Shown here: piece by piece, positions 1 through 8,734 of the stretch
Position numbering within the stretch: position 1 is the stretch's first letter
Layout of the letters: every line of letters begins with the position of its first letter
Assembly: GCF_000420705.1 (NCBI RefSeq)
Contig: NZ_ATVL01000010.1
Span: forward strand, 310,001-374,000
Reading direction: 5' to 3'
DNA: 64,000 nt
Source of the DNA: Hymenobacter norwichensis DSM 15439
GTDB lineage: Bacteria; Bacteroidota; Bacteroidia; Cytophagales; Hymenobacteraceae
The notes under the pieces: model-generated
The model's input: only the letters and a program-made list of their open reading frames with translations
Told to the model about the DNA's origin: nothing
The model's database searches: none
Translations under genes and position numbers: made by a program

Positions 1-805
1 TTTGGGCGGCGTCAGTCTGGCAGGTGATGCCGAGGGCTGCCAACAACGAGAAGTCGGGGTGGTAGCCGGTGAGGGCATATACGTAGTCGGCTGGTACCGT
101 AAGTAGGCCGTCGGGTGTATCGAGCTTCACGGAGTCGGTGAGGATGCGCTGGATGGTAGCGTTGAAGTGCACCTTGATGCGGCCTTCCTTGATGCGGTTC
201 AGCAAATCGGGCCGAATCCAGTATTTCACCGAGTTGCTGATTTCTGGGCCGCGCACCACCATCGTTACGCGCGCCCCGGCTCGTAGGAGCTGTAAGGCCG
301 CTTTGGCCGAGGAGTTTTTGGCGCCTACTACTACTACATCCTGGTCGACATGGGCATATGGCTCTTTGTAATAATGGTTGACGTGGGGCAGGTCTTCGCC
401 CGGCACGTTGAGGTAGTTCGGCACATCGTAGAAGCCAGTGGCAATGATGACGCTGGCACAGGTTATGCGGTCTTTCTCGGTCACTACTTCATACTGGCCC
501 GGTTCGCCTTCCAGGCTCATTACCCGTTCGTAAAGGCGCAGGTTGAGCTTTTCGGTTTGGGCCACGCGGCGGTAATAGTCGAGGCCGTCTTCGCGCAGGG
601 GCTTATAGCTACTGGTAGGAAAGGGATGCCCCCCGATTTCCAGCAGCTCAGGCGTGGAGAAGAACTCCATGTTGGTGGGGTAGCCGATGATGGAATTTAC
701 CAGTGCCCCCTTGTCTACCACCACTGCCGTCAGTCCGCGCCGCTGCACTTCCAGCGCGCACGCCAGCCCCACCGGCCCAGCTCCAATTACAACCACATCA
801 ACCAT
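1..805 (-). CDS. ypdA: YpdA-type bacillithiol disulfide reductase (3' end cut by window)
   Basis: This is a FAD- and NADPH-dependent thiol-disulfide reductase of the YpdA family, which is thought to recycle oxidised bacillithiol. Translation from the ATG at 803-805 starts MVDVVVIGAGPVGLACALE, a GxGxxG dinucleotide-binding fold, followed by the family-like stretch GYPTNMEFFSTPELLEIGG. A second Rossmann motif reads VVVVGAKNSSAKAALQLL. About 268 residues are present of the usual 320-330, so the C-terminus lies outside the window. No CxxC pair is seen, which separates it from classical thioredoxin reductases and agrees with YpdA. It is divergent from the methyltransferase gene to its right. Bacillithiol use in Bacteroidota is established; the exact substrate here is inferred from family. 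Confidence 0.85.
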   Translation of the reverse strand, partial: MVDVVVIGAGPVGLACALEVQRRGLTAVVVDKGALVNSIIGYPTNMEFFSTPELLEIGGHPFPTSSYKPLREDGLDYYRRVAQTEKLNLRLYERVMSLEGEPGQYEVVTEKDRITCASVIIATGFYDVPNYLNVPGEDLPHVNHYYKEPYAHVDQDVVVVGAKNSSAKAALQLLRAGARVTMVVRGPEISNSVKYWIRPDLLNRIKEGRIKVHFNATIQRILTDSVKLDTPDGLLTVPADYVYALTGYHPDFSLLAALGITCQTDAAQ

Positions 806-1015
806 ATATATCAACTTTAGAAATCAGTGAAAGTGCGGCCCGACGAAACGGCAAGCGCGCTAAATAAGACCAATACGGCGGAATGCCGCGGCCGGTACGA
901 AGCAGCTTGCTCCTGCCCGGCCAACGCTACGCCGCCCGTGCTTAAAACAGTGAAAGCCCACCTACGGGTTTCGGGGATAAGTGCGAACTTGCTTCCTGAT
1001 TTGATTTCGAGCACT

Positions 1016-1933
1016 ATGCGCACTTGTGATTTATGCGGGCATACCGATTTTCGGCCGCGCCCTTTCTACTACACCTTAGAAGGGCAGCGCCTGCAAGGTG
1101 TGCAGTGCCAGTACTGTGAGCTGGTATTTCTCGACCCGCAGCCCACACCTGCACAATTGGAGCGGCTCTACGGCAAGGAGTATTTCACGGAGCGCCCCAA
1201 CTACGACCGGACCATTCAAGACCAAAAGTTCATCGAGGAAGGGGCGGCGCTGGATTTGAGTAAGCCCCGCGCCGATAAGTTCACCGATTATATGTTGCGC
1301 CACTACCCCGGCCGGCACTTCCGGTACCTGGAAGTGGGCTGCGGACCAGGCTACACGCTTAAGAGCCTGCAAAGCCTAGGCTGGGAAACGCACGGCCTCG
1401 AAATATCGGCTCACGCCGCCGAATTTGCCCGCACGCAGTTGGGCTTGCCCGTCGTAACCGGCAACATCGAAACCGCCGAGGATTTCCACGAAAGCCAGTT
1501 CGACTTAGCCTACCTCGGCGACGTGCTGGAGCATTTGCTGTCTCCTTCGGCTACCATTGCCAAGTTCCAGCGCATTCTGGCGCCCGGTGGCTTGCTGGTA
1601 CTGGCCTTGCCCAGTGTGCTCAACTTGCCCAGCATGCGGGCCGGTTTTGCGCTATATAGCCTGCTGGGCCGGCAGCGCCGCATGGATTTGCCGCCGTATC
1701 ACCTCTACGAATTCACGCCCACCACCATCCGGAAAATGCTGGCCAAGCACGGCTTTGAGGTAGTGGATTTGCTGAACCCCGTGAAAAAGCCCCAGCAGAT
1801 TCGGTTGGGCGGCAACCCCGTGGAACAAGCCGGCAAGCTACTGGGCCAGTACCCCACCTACTTGCTGAATCAGGCCACCGGCCGCTTCGGCGACCGAATG
1901 TTTGTGGTAGCTAAAAACGGAAAGCCGAGCTGA
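1016..1933 (+). CDS. Class I SAM-dependent methyltransferase with N-terminal zinc-ribbon-like motif
   Basis: A 305-residue methyltransferase. The N-terminus has two cysteine pairs, CDLCG near residue 4 and CQYCELVF near residue 31, forming a zinc-ribbon-like knuckle often found on Methyltransf_23-type enzymes of cell-surface or sugar modification. SAM motif I is YLEVGCGPGYTL, and the post-motif LAYLGDVLEHL fits a class I fold. I chose the ATG at 1016 because the first cysteine pair follows immediately. The frame stays open upstream to a GTG at 827, but that stretch has no conserved character and runs close to the divergent YpdA start. The substrate is not known. The gene converges on polA with a gap of about 94 bases that has no strong terminator. 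Confidence 0.85.
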   Translation: MRTCDLCGHTDFRPRPFYYTLEGQRLQGVQCQYCELVFLDPQPTPAQLERLYGKEYFTERPNYDRTIQDQKFIEEGAALDLSKPRADKFTDYMLRHYPGRHFRYLEVGCGPGYTLKSLQSLGWETHGLEISAHAAEFARTQLGLPVVTGNIETAEDFHESQFDLAYLGDVLEHLLSPSATIAKFQRILAPGGLLVLALPSVLNLPSMRAGFALYSLLGRQRRMDLPPYHLYEFTPTTIRKMLAKHGFEVVDLLNPVKKPQQIRLGGNPVEQAGKLLGQYPTYLLNQATGRFGDRMFVVAKNGKPS

Positions 1934-2027
1934 TTTTGTAGCTCAACCTCCCGTTTAACTTCTATTTAAACAGCCAGCCCGTCCGGTTTCATTAAACTGA
2001 TTGCAACTGGATGAGCTTGTTTATTAT

Positions 2028-4916
2028 TTAGTGTGCCTGCAACCAGTTGCGGCCGGTGCCTACTTCCACTTCCAGGGGTACACCGTGCGGTAGCAGCAAA
2101 GCCGTAGCCATCAACTCCTTGATTTTGGGCGTGATATACTCGATTTCTTCCTGTACGGCGTCGAACACTAGTTCGTCGTGGACTTGGAGGATCATCTTGG
2201 TGCCGAGCTTTTCCTCTAGCAGCCAGTCATGAATGTTGATCATTGCCTTCTTGATGATGTCGGCTGCTGTGCCCTGGATGGGGGCGTTGATGGCGTTGCG
2301 CTCGGTGTAGCCGCGTAGGGTAGCGTTGCGCGAGTTAATGTCGCGCAGGTAGCGGCGGCGGCCCAGCAGCGTGGTAGCGTATTCCAGTTCTCGTGCCTTA
2401 TTGATGCTTTCGTCCATAAATTGCTTCACCGACGAAAACTCCTGGAAATAGGTGTCGATAATTTCGGTGGCCTCCTTGCGGCTGATGCCGATACGCTGGG
2501 CCAGCCCGAAGGCCGAAATGCCGTAGATGATGCCGAAGTTGACGGTTTTGGCTTTGCGCCGCATCTCGCCATCCACTTCGGCTAGCGGTACGTGAAATAC
2601 CTTGCTGGCCGTACTGGTATGAATGTCCTGGCCCAACCGGAACGCTTCAATCATGGTTTTGTCGCCCGAGAAGTCGGCCATGATGCGCAGTTCCACCTGC
2701 GAGTAGTCGGCGGCGAGCAGCACGTGGTTTTCGTCGCGGGGCACGAAGGCTTTGCGGATTTCGCGGCCTTTTTCGGTGCGGATGGGGATGTTCTGGAGGT
2801 TAGGGTTGGTGCTGCTGAGGCGGCCGGTGGCGGTTACGGCTTGGTTGAAGCTAGTATGCACGCGGCCATCCAGCTCACACACCAGTTGGGGCAAGGCCTC
2901 CACGTAGGTACTGCGGAGCTTGGTCAGCTGGCGGTGTTCCAGAATCAGGCCGGCCACGGGGTTGTCGGCGGCCAGCACACTCAGAATTTCCTCGCCGGTG
3001 GCGTATTGGCCGGTTTTGGTTTTCTTGATTTTGCCACCACCGAGGCCCAGTTTATCGAACAGGATTTCGCCTAGCTGCTTGGGCGAGCCAATGTTGAACT
3101 CCTGCCCGGCAGCCGTGAAAATCTGCTGCTCGATATCCACAATGTAGCCTTGCAACTCGGTGGAATATTCGCCCATAGCAGCGCTATCAATCTTCACACC
3201 CTCATATTCGATGGCCGATAGTACTGGTACCAATGGGTTTTCCACCTCATTCAGCAAATCTAGCAAGCCCACTTCTTTCAGCAGCGGCTCGAATACGTGC
3301 TTGAGCTGCAAGGTCACGTCGGCATCTTCGCAGGCATAGTCCGACACTTCGGCCGGCGGAATGTCGGCCATGGTTTTCTGGTTTTTGCCTTTCGGGCCAA
3401 TAAGCGAGATGATGCTGACGGGCGTGTAGTGTAGGTAGGTTTCGGCCAGCACGTCCATGTTGTGGCGCATGTCGGGCTCGAGCAAGTAGTGGGCCAGCAT
3501 GGTATCGAACAGCGGCCCTTCAACCTCCACGTTATAGTGGCGCAGAATGGTGAGGTCGTATTTGATGTTCTGCCCAATTTTGAGGATGCCTTTGGCATCG
3601 AAAAACGGCCGAAACTCGTCTATCAGGGCTTGCGCGGCGGTGTGGTCGTCGTGCGGGACAGGCACGTAGTATGCCTCGCCGGGCAGCCAGCAGAACGATA
3701 AGCCTACCAGCCGCGCCGTCATGGTGTCGAGGCCAGTGGTTTCGGTGTCAAAGCTGACCTCTGCCTGCTGCAATAGGAAGTCCAGCAACGACTTGCGCAA
3801 CTCGGGCGTGTCGATGAGGTGATATTGGTGCGGTATGTCGGCAAGGGTGAGGCGCGGACCGGCGGGGGCACCAAAGCTGCCGGTTTCGCCTTCTTCGGCA
3901 CCAATGGCCACGGCTGCGTCGGAACTGCTGCCGAACAGGCTGCCTTGGCCTTCCGTGACCTTAGGCCGCCGGGCCCCGCGTGGAGTAGGAGCCGCAGTGC
4001 TGCTTGTGCCAGCCGCGCTGCCGCCGCCTAGTACGCGGGCAGCTAGTTGCCGAAACTCCAAGTCGTCGAACAGCTGGCGCAACGCATCTTCATCGGGCTT
4101 GTCGAGCACTAGTTTGTCGGCTTCAAACTCGATGGGTACGTTCAGGTGAATGGTGGCCAGTTCCTTGCTCATCAAGCCCTGCTCAGCGAAGTTGCGCACG
4201 TTTTCCTGCTGCTTGCCCTTTAGCTCGTCCACGTTGGCAATCAGGTTTTCCACCGAGCCGTACTTCTGAATTAGGGTTTTGGCCGTTTTCTCGCCGATGC
4301 CGGGAATGCCAGGAATGTTGTCGGAGGCGTCGCCCTGAAGGCCCAGAATGTCGATAACCTGCTCGGGCCGCTCAATCTCGAAGCGTTGCAGCACGTGCGC
4401 CACATCCAGGACTTCAGCAGCGTTGCCCATAAAAGCCGGGCGGTAGATTTTTACGCAGTCGGTTACCAGCTGGCAGTAGTCTTTGTCGGGCGTCATCATG
4501 AACACTTCCCCAAAGCCCTGCGCCTCGGCTCGGCGCGCCAACGTGCCGATTACGTCGTCGGCCTCGAAGCCATCTACCACTAGAATCGGGATGTTGAAGG
4601 CCTTGATAATCTTCTTGATATATGGAATGGCCAGCCCAATATCCTCGGGCATGGCTTGGCGTTGGGCCTTGTAGTCGGCAAACTGTTCGTGGCGGAATGT
4701 CTTTTTCTGGGCATCGAAGGCCACCCCGATATGCGTGGGCTTTTCCTTCTGCAACACCTCTACCAGTGTGTTGGTGAAGCCCAGAATGGCCCCAGTATTA
4801 AGGCCCTTGGAATTGACGCGCGGGTTCTTGCTAAAGGCAAAATGGGCGCGGTAAATAAGAGCAAACGCGTCGAGCAGAAAGAGCTTGTGGGGCTGGTTGG
4901 CGGCAGTATCGGTCAT
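2028..4916 (-). CDS. polA: DNA polymerase I
   Basis: A full-length family A DNA polymerase of 962 residues used in Okazaki fragment processing and repair. The order is: 5'-3' exonuclease (residues about 8-300, helix-hairpin-helix GIPGIGEKTAKTL), a low-complexity linker (about 340-385), a 3'-5' proofreading domain with an intact VSFDTETTGLDT motif near residue 390, and the polymerase domain. Motif A is DYSQVELRI (near 737), motif B is RRKAKTVNFGIIYG and motif C is QVHDELVFD (near 914). The ATG at 4914-4916 starts MTDTAANQPHKLFLLDAFALIYRAHF, right at the conserved domain. The frame is open to 5057, but that extension would run through a terminator hairpin, so it is rejected. A -7-like CGAAGGTA (minus: TACCTTCG) lies six bases upstream of the ATG, so the message may be nearly leaderless. 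Confidence 0.97.
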   Translation of the reverse strand: MTDTAANQPHKLFLLDAFALIYRAHFAFSKNPRVNSKGLNTGAILGFTNTLVEVLQKEKPTHIGVAFDAQKKTFRHEQFADYKAQRQAMPEDIGLAIPYIKKIIKAFNIPILVVDGFEADDVIGTLARRAEAQGFGEVFMMTPDKDYCQLVTDCVKIYRPAFMGNAAEVLDVAHVLQRFEIERPEQVIDILGLQGDASDNIPGIPGIGEKTAKTLIQKYGSVENLIANVDELKGKQQENVRNFAEQGLMSKELATIHLNVPIEFEADKLVLDKPDEDALRQLFDDLEFRQLAARVLGGGSAAGTSSTAAPTPRGARRPKVTEGQGSLFGSSSDAAVAIGAEEGETGSFGAPAGPRLTLADIPHQYHLIDTPELRKSLLDFLLQQAEVSFDTETTGLDTMTARLVGLSFCWLPGEAYYVPVPHDDHTAAQALIDEFRPFFDAKGILKIGQNIKYDLTILRHYNVEVEGPLFDTMLAHYLLEPDMRHNMDVLAETYLHYTPVSIISLIGPKGKNQKTMADIPPAEVSDYACEDADVTLQLKHVFEPLLKEVGLLDLLNEVENPLVPVLSAIEYEGVKIDSAAMGEYSTELQGYIVDIEQQIFTAAGQEFNIGSPKQLGEILFDKLGLGGGKIKKTKTGQYATGEEILSVLAADNPVAGLILEHRQLTKLRSTYVEALPQLVCELDGRVHTSFNQAVTATGRLSSTNPNLQNIPIRTEKGREIRKAFVPRDENHVLLAADYSQVELRIMADFSGDKTMIEAFRLGQDIHTSTASKVFHVPLAEVDGEMRRKAKTVNFGIIYGISAFGLAQRIGISRKEATEIIDTYFQEFSSVKQFMDESINKARELEYATTLLGRRRYLRDINSRNATLRGYTERNAINAPIQGTAADIIKKAMINIHDWLLEEKLGTKMILQVHDELVFDAVQEEIEYITPKIKELMATALLLPHGVPLEVEVGTGRNWLQAH

Positions 4917-5030
4917 GGAAGCGAAGGTACGGAAGCGGATAAGGATAGCAGAAAGGTTGGCTACTACTCCTACGGCTACAGTCAACAAACGACAAGCAAG
5001 AAGAGTGGCAAAATGCGCCTTACCCACGAA

Positions 5031-5064
5031 AAAGCCGTTGCTGAATTGCTTCGGCAACGGCTTT
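5031..5064 (-). terminator. Hairpin terminator after the MG2-like gene operon
   Basis: An 11-bp perfect stem (5031-5041 AAAGCCGTTGC with 5054-5064 GCAACGGCTTT) closes a 12-base loop. Read on the minus strand it is followed by a short T-rich stretch. It lies 26 bases past the stop of the operon that ends at 5091 and upstream of the polA start, so it probably ends that operon. Confidence 0.75.
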
Positions 5065-5090
5065 AAGGCGTTGAGTGGCCGCTGAGGTTG

Positions 5091-7538
5091 TTACAGTGCC
5101 TGTTTCACTTCGAACGTGAAGCTGGTGCTGCCGGCCAGCCCAGTTTTTGAGAGGCCCTGAAGTACCACTATATAACGCCCGGCCTGGTCGCTGGTGTAGA
5201 AATCCAGCGTAGCCGGTGTGGTGCTGGTGGTCGATACGCTGGGGTTCCAGTAGAGTAGGTTGCGCAGGTCGGGGAGGCGGCTTTGGCGGGCCTCGGGCGT
5301 GTCGTAGCGGGGGGCGTAGAACTCGCGTTGCTCTTGCAAGCCCTCGTAGCGCTGCACTAGCACCCGCGCGTCGAGCGGGAAGCCTTCCAGGTCGCCTTTA
5401 TAGGTGGTGTAGCTCACCAGACCATCGTACATCATAGCGCCGTGCAGATAACGGCTGTCCATTACTTCCAGCTTCCTGATTTTCAGCGGATCCATGGCCA
5501 TCATCTTGTTCAGGTTGAACACGGGCACGCCATCGAGCAGCACCATGGGATTTTCGGTGAGCAAGGTTTTGTTGGTCTTATCAACCACCAAGAAATGAAA
5601 GCCGTCCTTTCGGATGCGTACTACCACGCCCGGCACATACTCGCGCATCACTTCCTCCAACACCTTAAAACGGGTGTACTTGTCCAGAAAGTAGGTTTCG
5701 TCGGGCTTGCCATAAAAACCCGAGCTGTCTACTACGGCTATTCTGGCTAACGCTGGCGCCTTGAAGTTACGGGCATACGTGGCCTGCACCTGCGTCTGAA
5801 AGTGACGTTTGGCGTAGTCGGCCTGGAAGCGGGGAAGGGGAGCAAAAGGCGCGGCCCGGAAGCCACTAAACTGGCTGGTGAATGGCGAAAGAATTTCAAA
5901 GCGGCTGGTGCTGTCCTGCCGCGGGTTGGTTTGCAGCACTACGTCCTGGGCACCATAAAAATTATCTAGCTCGAACTGCGCCAGACCACTAGCATCCGTC
6001 CGAGTATTGTTGAGTTTGATAATTCGGCTAGGGACTGACAGATAAGCAACCACCCCCCCGGCTGGCCGCTTAGACTCGGGCGAAGCTAGCCGAGCCTGGA
6101 GCAGCGGGGCGTTTAGCTCCGGCAAATGCTCAAACGTAGCAACAGAATCAGCCAGAATCTTTTCCCACCGAAACCGGCTCCAGCCCTGGGTCAGCATCAG
6201 GTTGTCGGCGGCGGCGGTGGCGGCTGGTTCGGTAGTGAAGTAATACGCGGGGTTTTCAATCCGGCCGCGTAGGTCCGACGTCAGCCACAGGTAGCTGTTG
6301 ATGTCGGCCGCCGCCGTAGACGTCAGAGAATCCAGCCGATACACGGCCATCGATAGGTTAGCGCCTAGCGGCTGATCAGCCAGGCCGGTGGTAGCCACCT
6401 GCAAGCTCACTTTATCGCGGCTGGCGTACTGGGCTTTATCGGGGCGGGCGGCAATAGCTAATTTGCCGGTGGGCGGCTGAAAGTATAGCCGTTCACACAA
6501 AGGAGTATGGTTGGCGTCAAACAGCGTGAAATGCGAAATGCCATCAAGCAGCTGTTTTTTGCTGACCGTGAAGCTGGCGCGGCCATTAACGGTTTGGGTA
6601 CGGGCCGTTACCGATACCTGCTGCCGGGCATGCCCCAATAAATACAAGGTTTCCGACTGCGCTTTTGTAGTGCTGACGGTGAACGTAAGGGCATCGGGGC
6701 TGCTGTTTTCTAGGTGCAGCACGTAGCCTTGGTCGAATAGCCGTGGCAACGACCGCCGGATAGCTGGAGCTTTCTGGGGCGTAACCACCGCGGTATACGT
6801 CTGGCCAGCTTCTGGCGTGAAGCTAAAGCTACCCATACCCGCCGTTAGAGTCTTGAAATCAACTATTACCGTTCCGTTTTGATTGAGTAGACGGCCCTCG
6901 GCTGGCACGCCCCGGCCGGTACGGTTGGTCACTTTGAAAGCTACCTTGCTGGCAAGGCCCTGCACTAGGTTGCCGCCTTCCGGGAAAAACTGCACCTCAT
7001 ACGCCGCCGAATCTTTGTTGGCCACGGCCCCCGAGGCGGTGAGCGTGTTGAGTATCGTTACGGAGCTATGAAAGTAAGAGTCCGGCCCGAAGTTTTTCAT
7101 CCAGTTGGTATAAGCCCGCACCGTATATGTGCCAGAAGCCAAGGTGGCCGGCAGCACAAAAGCACCTTGGCCAGTAGCATCTTTCAGGGGAACTTTAGCC
7201 TGCAAAACGGCTCGGTTGTCGTGGTCGAGCACTTCTACATAGGCCACCTTGCTTAGCTTCAATGGCTGAGCGTGAGTGCCTTCCACGGTATACGCCTTGA
7301 ACCACATGGTTTCGCCAGTGGTGTACAGGGGCCGGTCGAGGTGCAGAAATAGTTTCTCGGGCAGCGCGGCTTTCTGGTAGCGGCTGAACCGGCTAGCCAG
7401 CCCACCCAACGAATCGGAAGGAGCCTGCGCTGCCACATGGTTTGCTACTGCCAGCCCAAGCAGCAGCCCCAAGCAAGGCGCAAGGCGAGTAACTGTAGTT
7501 ATCAATAAGGTCATACGGGTGCAATAGGTATACTTCAC
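5091..7538 (-). CDS. Large secreted MG2-like protein with C-terminal plug-like domain
   Basis: An 815-residue exported protein. A signal peptide ends near VAAQA (residue about 38). After it, LPEKLFLHLDRPLYTTGETMW and GTYTVRAYTNWMKNF are typical of macroglobulin MG2-type beta domains seen in many Bacteroidota surface proteins. Near residues 660-700, NPMVLLDGVPVFN followed by DPLKIRKLEVMDSRYL resembles the plug domain of TonB-dependent receptors (a declared target plus 'I..iEV..'), yet no beta-barrel follows. It is the last gene of a tight operon with a TonB receptor and a DUF4249 lipoprotein (7 bases after the latter), so it probably acts in the same outer-membrane uptake or surface system. 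The start could also be the ATG at 7514. Substrate unknown. Confidence 0.8.
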   Translation of the reverse strand: MKYTYCTRMTLLITTVTRLAPCLGLLLGLAVANHVAAQAPSDSLGGLASRFSRYQKAALPEKLFLHLDRPLYTTGETMWFKAYTVEGTHAQPLKLSKVAYVEVLDHDNRAVLQAKVPLKDATGQGAFVLPATLASGTYTVRAYTNWMKNFGPDSYFHSSVTILNTLTASGAVANKDSAAYEVQFFPEGGNLVQGLASKVAFKVTNRTGRGVPAEGRLLNQNGTVIVDFKTLTAGMGSFSFTPEAGQTYTAVVTPQKAPAIRRSLPRLFDQGYVLHLENSSPDALTFTVSTTKAQSETLYLLGHARQQVSVTARTQTVNGRASFTVSKKQLLDGISHFTLFDANHTPLCERLYFQPPTGKLAIAARPDKAQYASRDKVSLQVATTGLADQPLGANLSMAVYRLDSLTSTAAADINSYLWLTSDLRGRIENPAYYFTTEPAATAAADNLMLTQGWSRFRWEKILADSVATFEHLPELNAPLLQARLASPESKRPAGGVVAYLSVPSRIIKLNNTRTDASGLAQFELDNFYGAQDVVLQTNPRQDSTSRFEILSPFTSQFSGFRAAPFAPLPRFQADYAKRHFQTQVQATYARNFKAPALARIAVVDSSGFYGKPDETYFLDKYTRFKVLEEVMREYVPGVVVRIRKDGFHFLVVDKTNKTLLTENPMVLLDGVPVFNLNKMMAMDPLKIRKLEVMDSRYLHGAMMYDGLVSYTTYKGDLEGFPLDARVLVQRYEGLQEQREFYAPRYDTPEARQSRLPDLRNLLYWNPSVSTTSTTPATLDFYTSDQAGRYIVVLQGLSKTGLAGSTSFTFEVKQAL

Positions 7539-7545
7539 TTGAAAA

Positions 7546-8730
7546 TTAAGGCCAGAAGCTAGGCTTCACTTCGGTACCTCGTGTGCGGCAATCCACACAG
7601 TCACGGGCCTTAGCTAAATAAGCTACCACTGTGCCGGCAGGGGAATAAATCCGGTCAATTGGCAAGTAGCCTGGGTTGTTGAAGTAGCTTAGCAGGGTTT
7701 CAGAAACTGGCCGAGGCGGTCGGTCCTTATACAAAAAGACGGTGTCGGGTGGTATACAATCCCTGTAGCCATTGGTAATAGGCCAGGTTCCAGGAAGCTC
7801 AGATCGGGAAATAAAGAGGCGTTTCTCTTGAATGGAATAGGCACCAACGTATCCTAAGGCTAATTCAGGCTCGTTGGTAAGACAACGGATGTTGCCGGTA
7901 AGCTGAGAAGGCAGCGGATCGAATAGTGTGCCGATGTTTTCGGTGTTTTTCTTAAGCTGGTCCCAGTACATATACTCCTCCGCAGTCTGGGCATACTGCT
8001 TAACTTGGATGCTGTATTTATACGCAAGTAGGTCGGAGGACGTGGGGAGTGAGCGAATAGGATAGTCCGCTACTACATCCTGGGTTAGCCGGATGGTATT
8101 GCTGATTTTAATTTCAGTGGATTTGGTGTTGCCCCAGCAAATGGTAGGAAATGGCACCGTTATGTCCTGTATCTGTCGGTTTTTGTATTCTACCACCGGC
8201 GAATAGGGCGGCCTGATTTCCCAGGTTTCCTCGTACTCCCAGCGGTAATACCGGGTGGCACTGGCGTCGTCGTGGCTATTAACATAGATGGTTAAGCCGT
8301 TATTAGCGGCGCGCCACGTAACGGCATCGATAGGCGGCGTGGTCTTGACTGGCACGAAGGATGATGCGTACTCCAAGCCCGCTGCTGTGCGAATGGAAAG
8401 GCGATAGTTCTTGGCTGGATTCAGGGTCAGGCTGGCCGAGGTATAGGTGCCTTTCACGCTGCCTTCCAACACTGGATAACGAGTACCACCTTCTTCCTCA
8501 ATGAATAAAGTAGCGCGCGTTTCGATGGGTGGGGCTGTTTGGGCCGCTATATCAAACGTGCGTGACAGTTTGATACTGGTACTGCCCCGACTGTTAATGA
8601 AGCCATCAACCACCAGATAGCTCTTAGTGGTACTAATGGCGTCGGGCATGTAGGGGTCGATGCAGCCGGATAAAGCCAGGGTCAAGCACCACAGCACGGC
8701 CAGCCGGAGAGAGAGGGATAGTGCGCGCAT
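7546..8730 (-). CDS. DUF4249 family lipoprotein
   Basis: A 394-residue lipoprotein with a signal peptide ending in the lipobox LALSGC (Cys near residue 23), then the N-terminal pattern YLVVDGFINSRGSTSIKLSRT that typifies DUF4249. The family consists of Bacteroidota surface or outer-membrane lipoproteins nearly always encoded beside a TonB-dependent receptor, as here. It starts four bases after the stop of the receptor gene, so the two are probably co-translated. By analogy to SusD it may help capture a ligand for the receptor, but no function has been proven for the family to my knowledge. Several cysteines in the C-terminal half (CIPPD, CVDCRTRG) could form disulfides. Confidence 0.85.
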   Translation of the reverse strand: MRALSLSLRLAVLWCLTLALSGCIDPYMPDAISTTKSYLVVDGFINSRGSTSIKLSRTFDIAAQTAPPIETRATLFIEEEGGTRYPVLEGSVKGTYTSASLTLNPAKNYRLSIRTAAGLEYASSFVPVKTTPPIDAVTWRAANNGLTIYVNSHDDASATRYYRWEYEETWEIRPPYSPVVEYKNRQIQDITVPFPTICWGNTKSTEIKISNTIRLTQDVVADYPIRSLPTSSDLLAYKYSIQVKQYAQTAEEYMYWDQLKKNTENIGTLFDPLPSQLTGNIRCLTNEPELALGYVGAYSIQEKRLFISRSELPGTWPITNGYRDCIPPDTVFLYKDRPPRPVSETLLSYFNNPGYLPIDRIYSPAGTVVAYLAKARDCVDCRTRGTEVKPSFWP

Positions 8731-8734
8731 CTAA

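Noticed and set aside
827..1015. GTG-started extension of the methyltransferase
   Set aside because: The extra 63 residues show no domain character, and the ATG at 1016 sits just before the first cysteine pair.
4917..5057. Longer start for DNA polymerase I
   Set aside because: The frame is open, but this part overlaps a terminator hairpin and a possible promoter box, and the conserved domain begins at the ATG at 4916.
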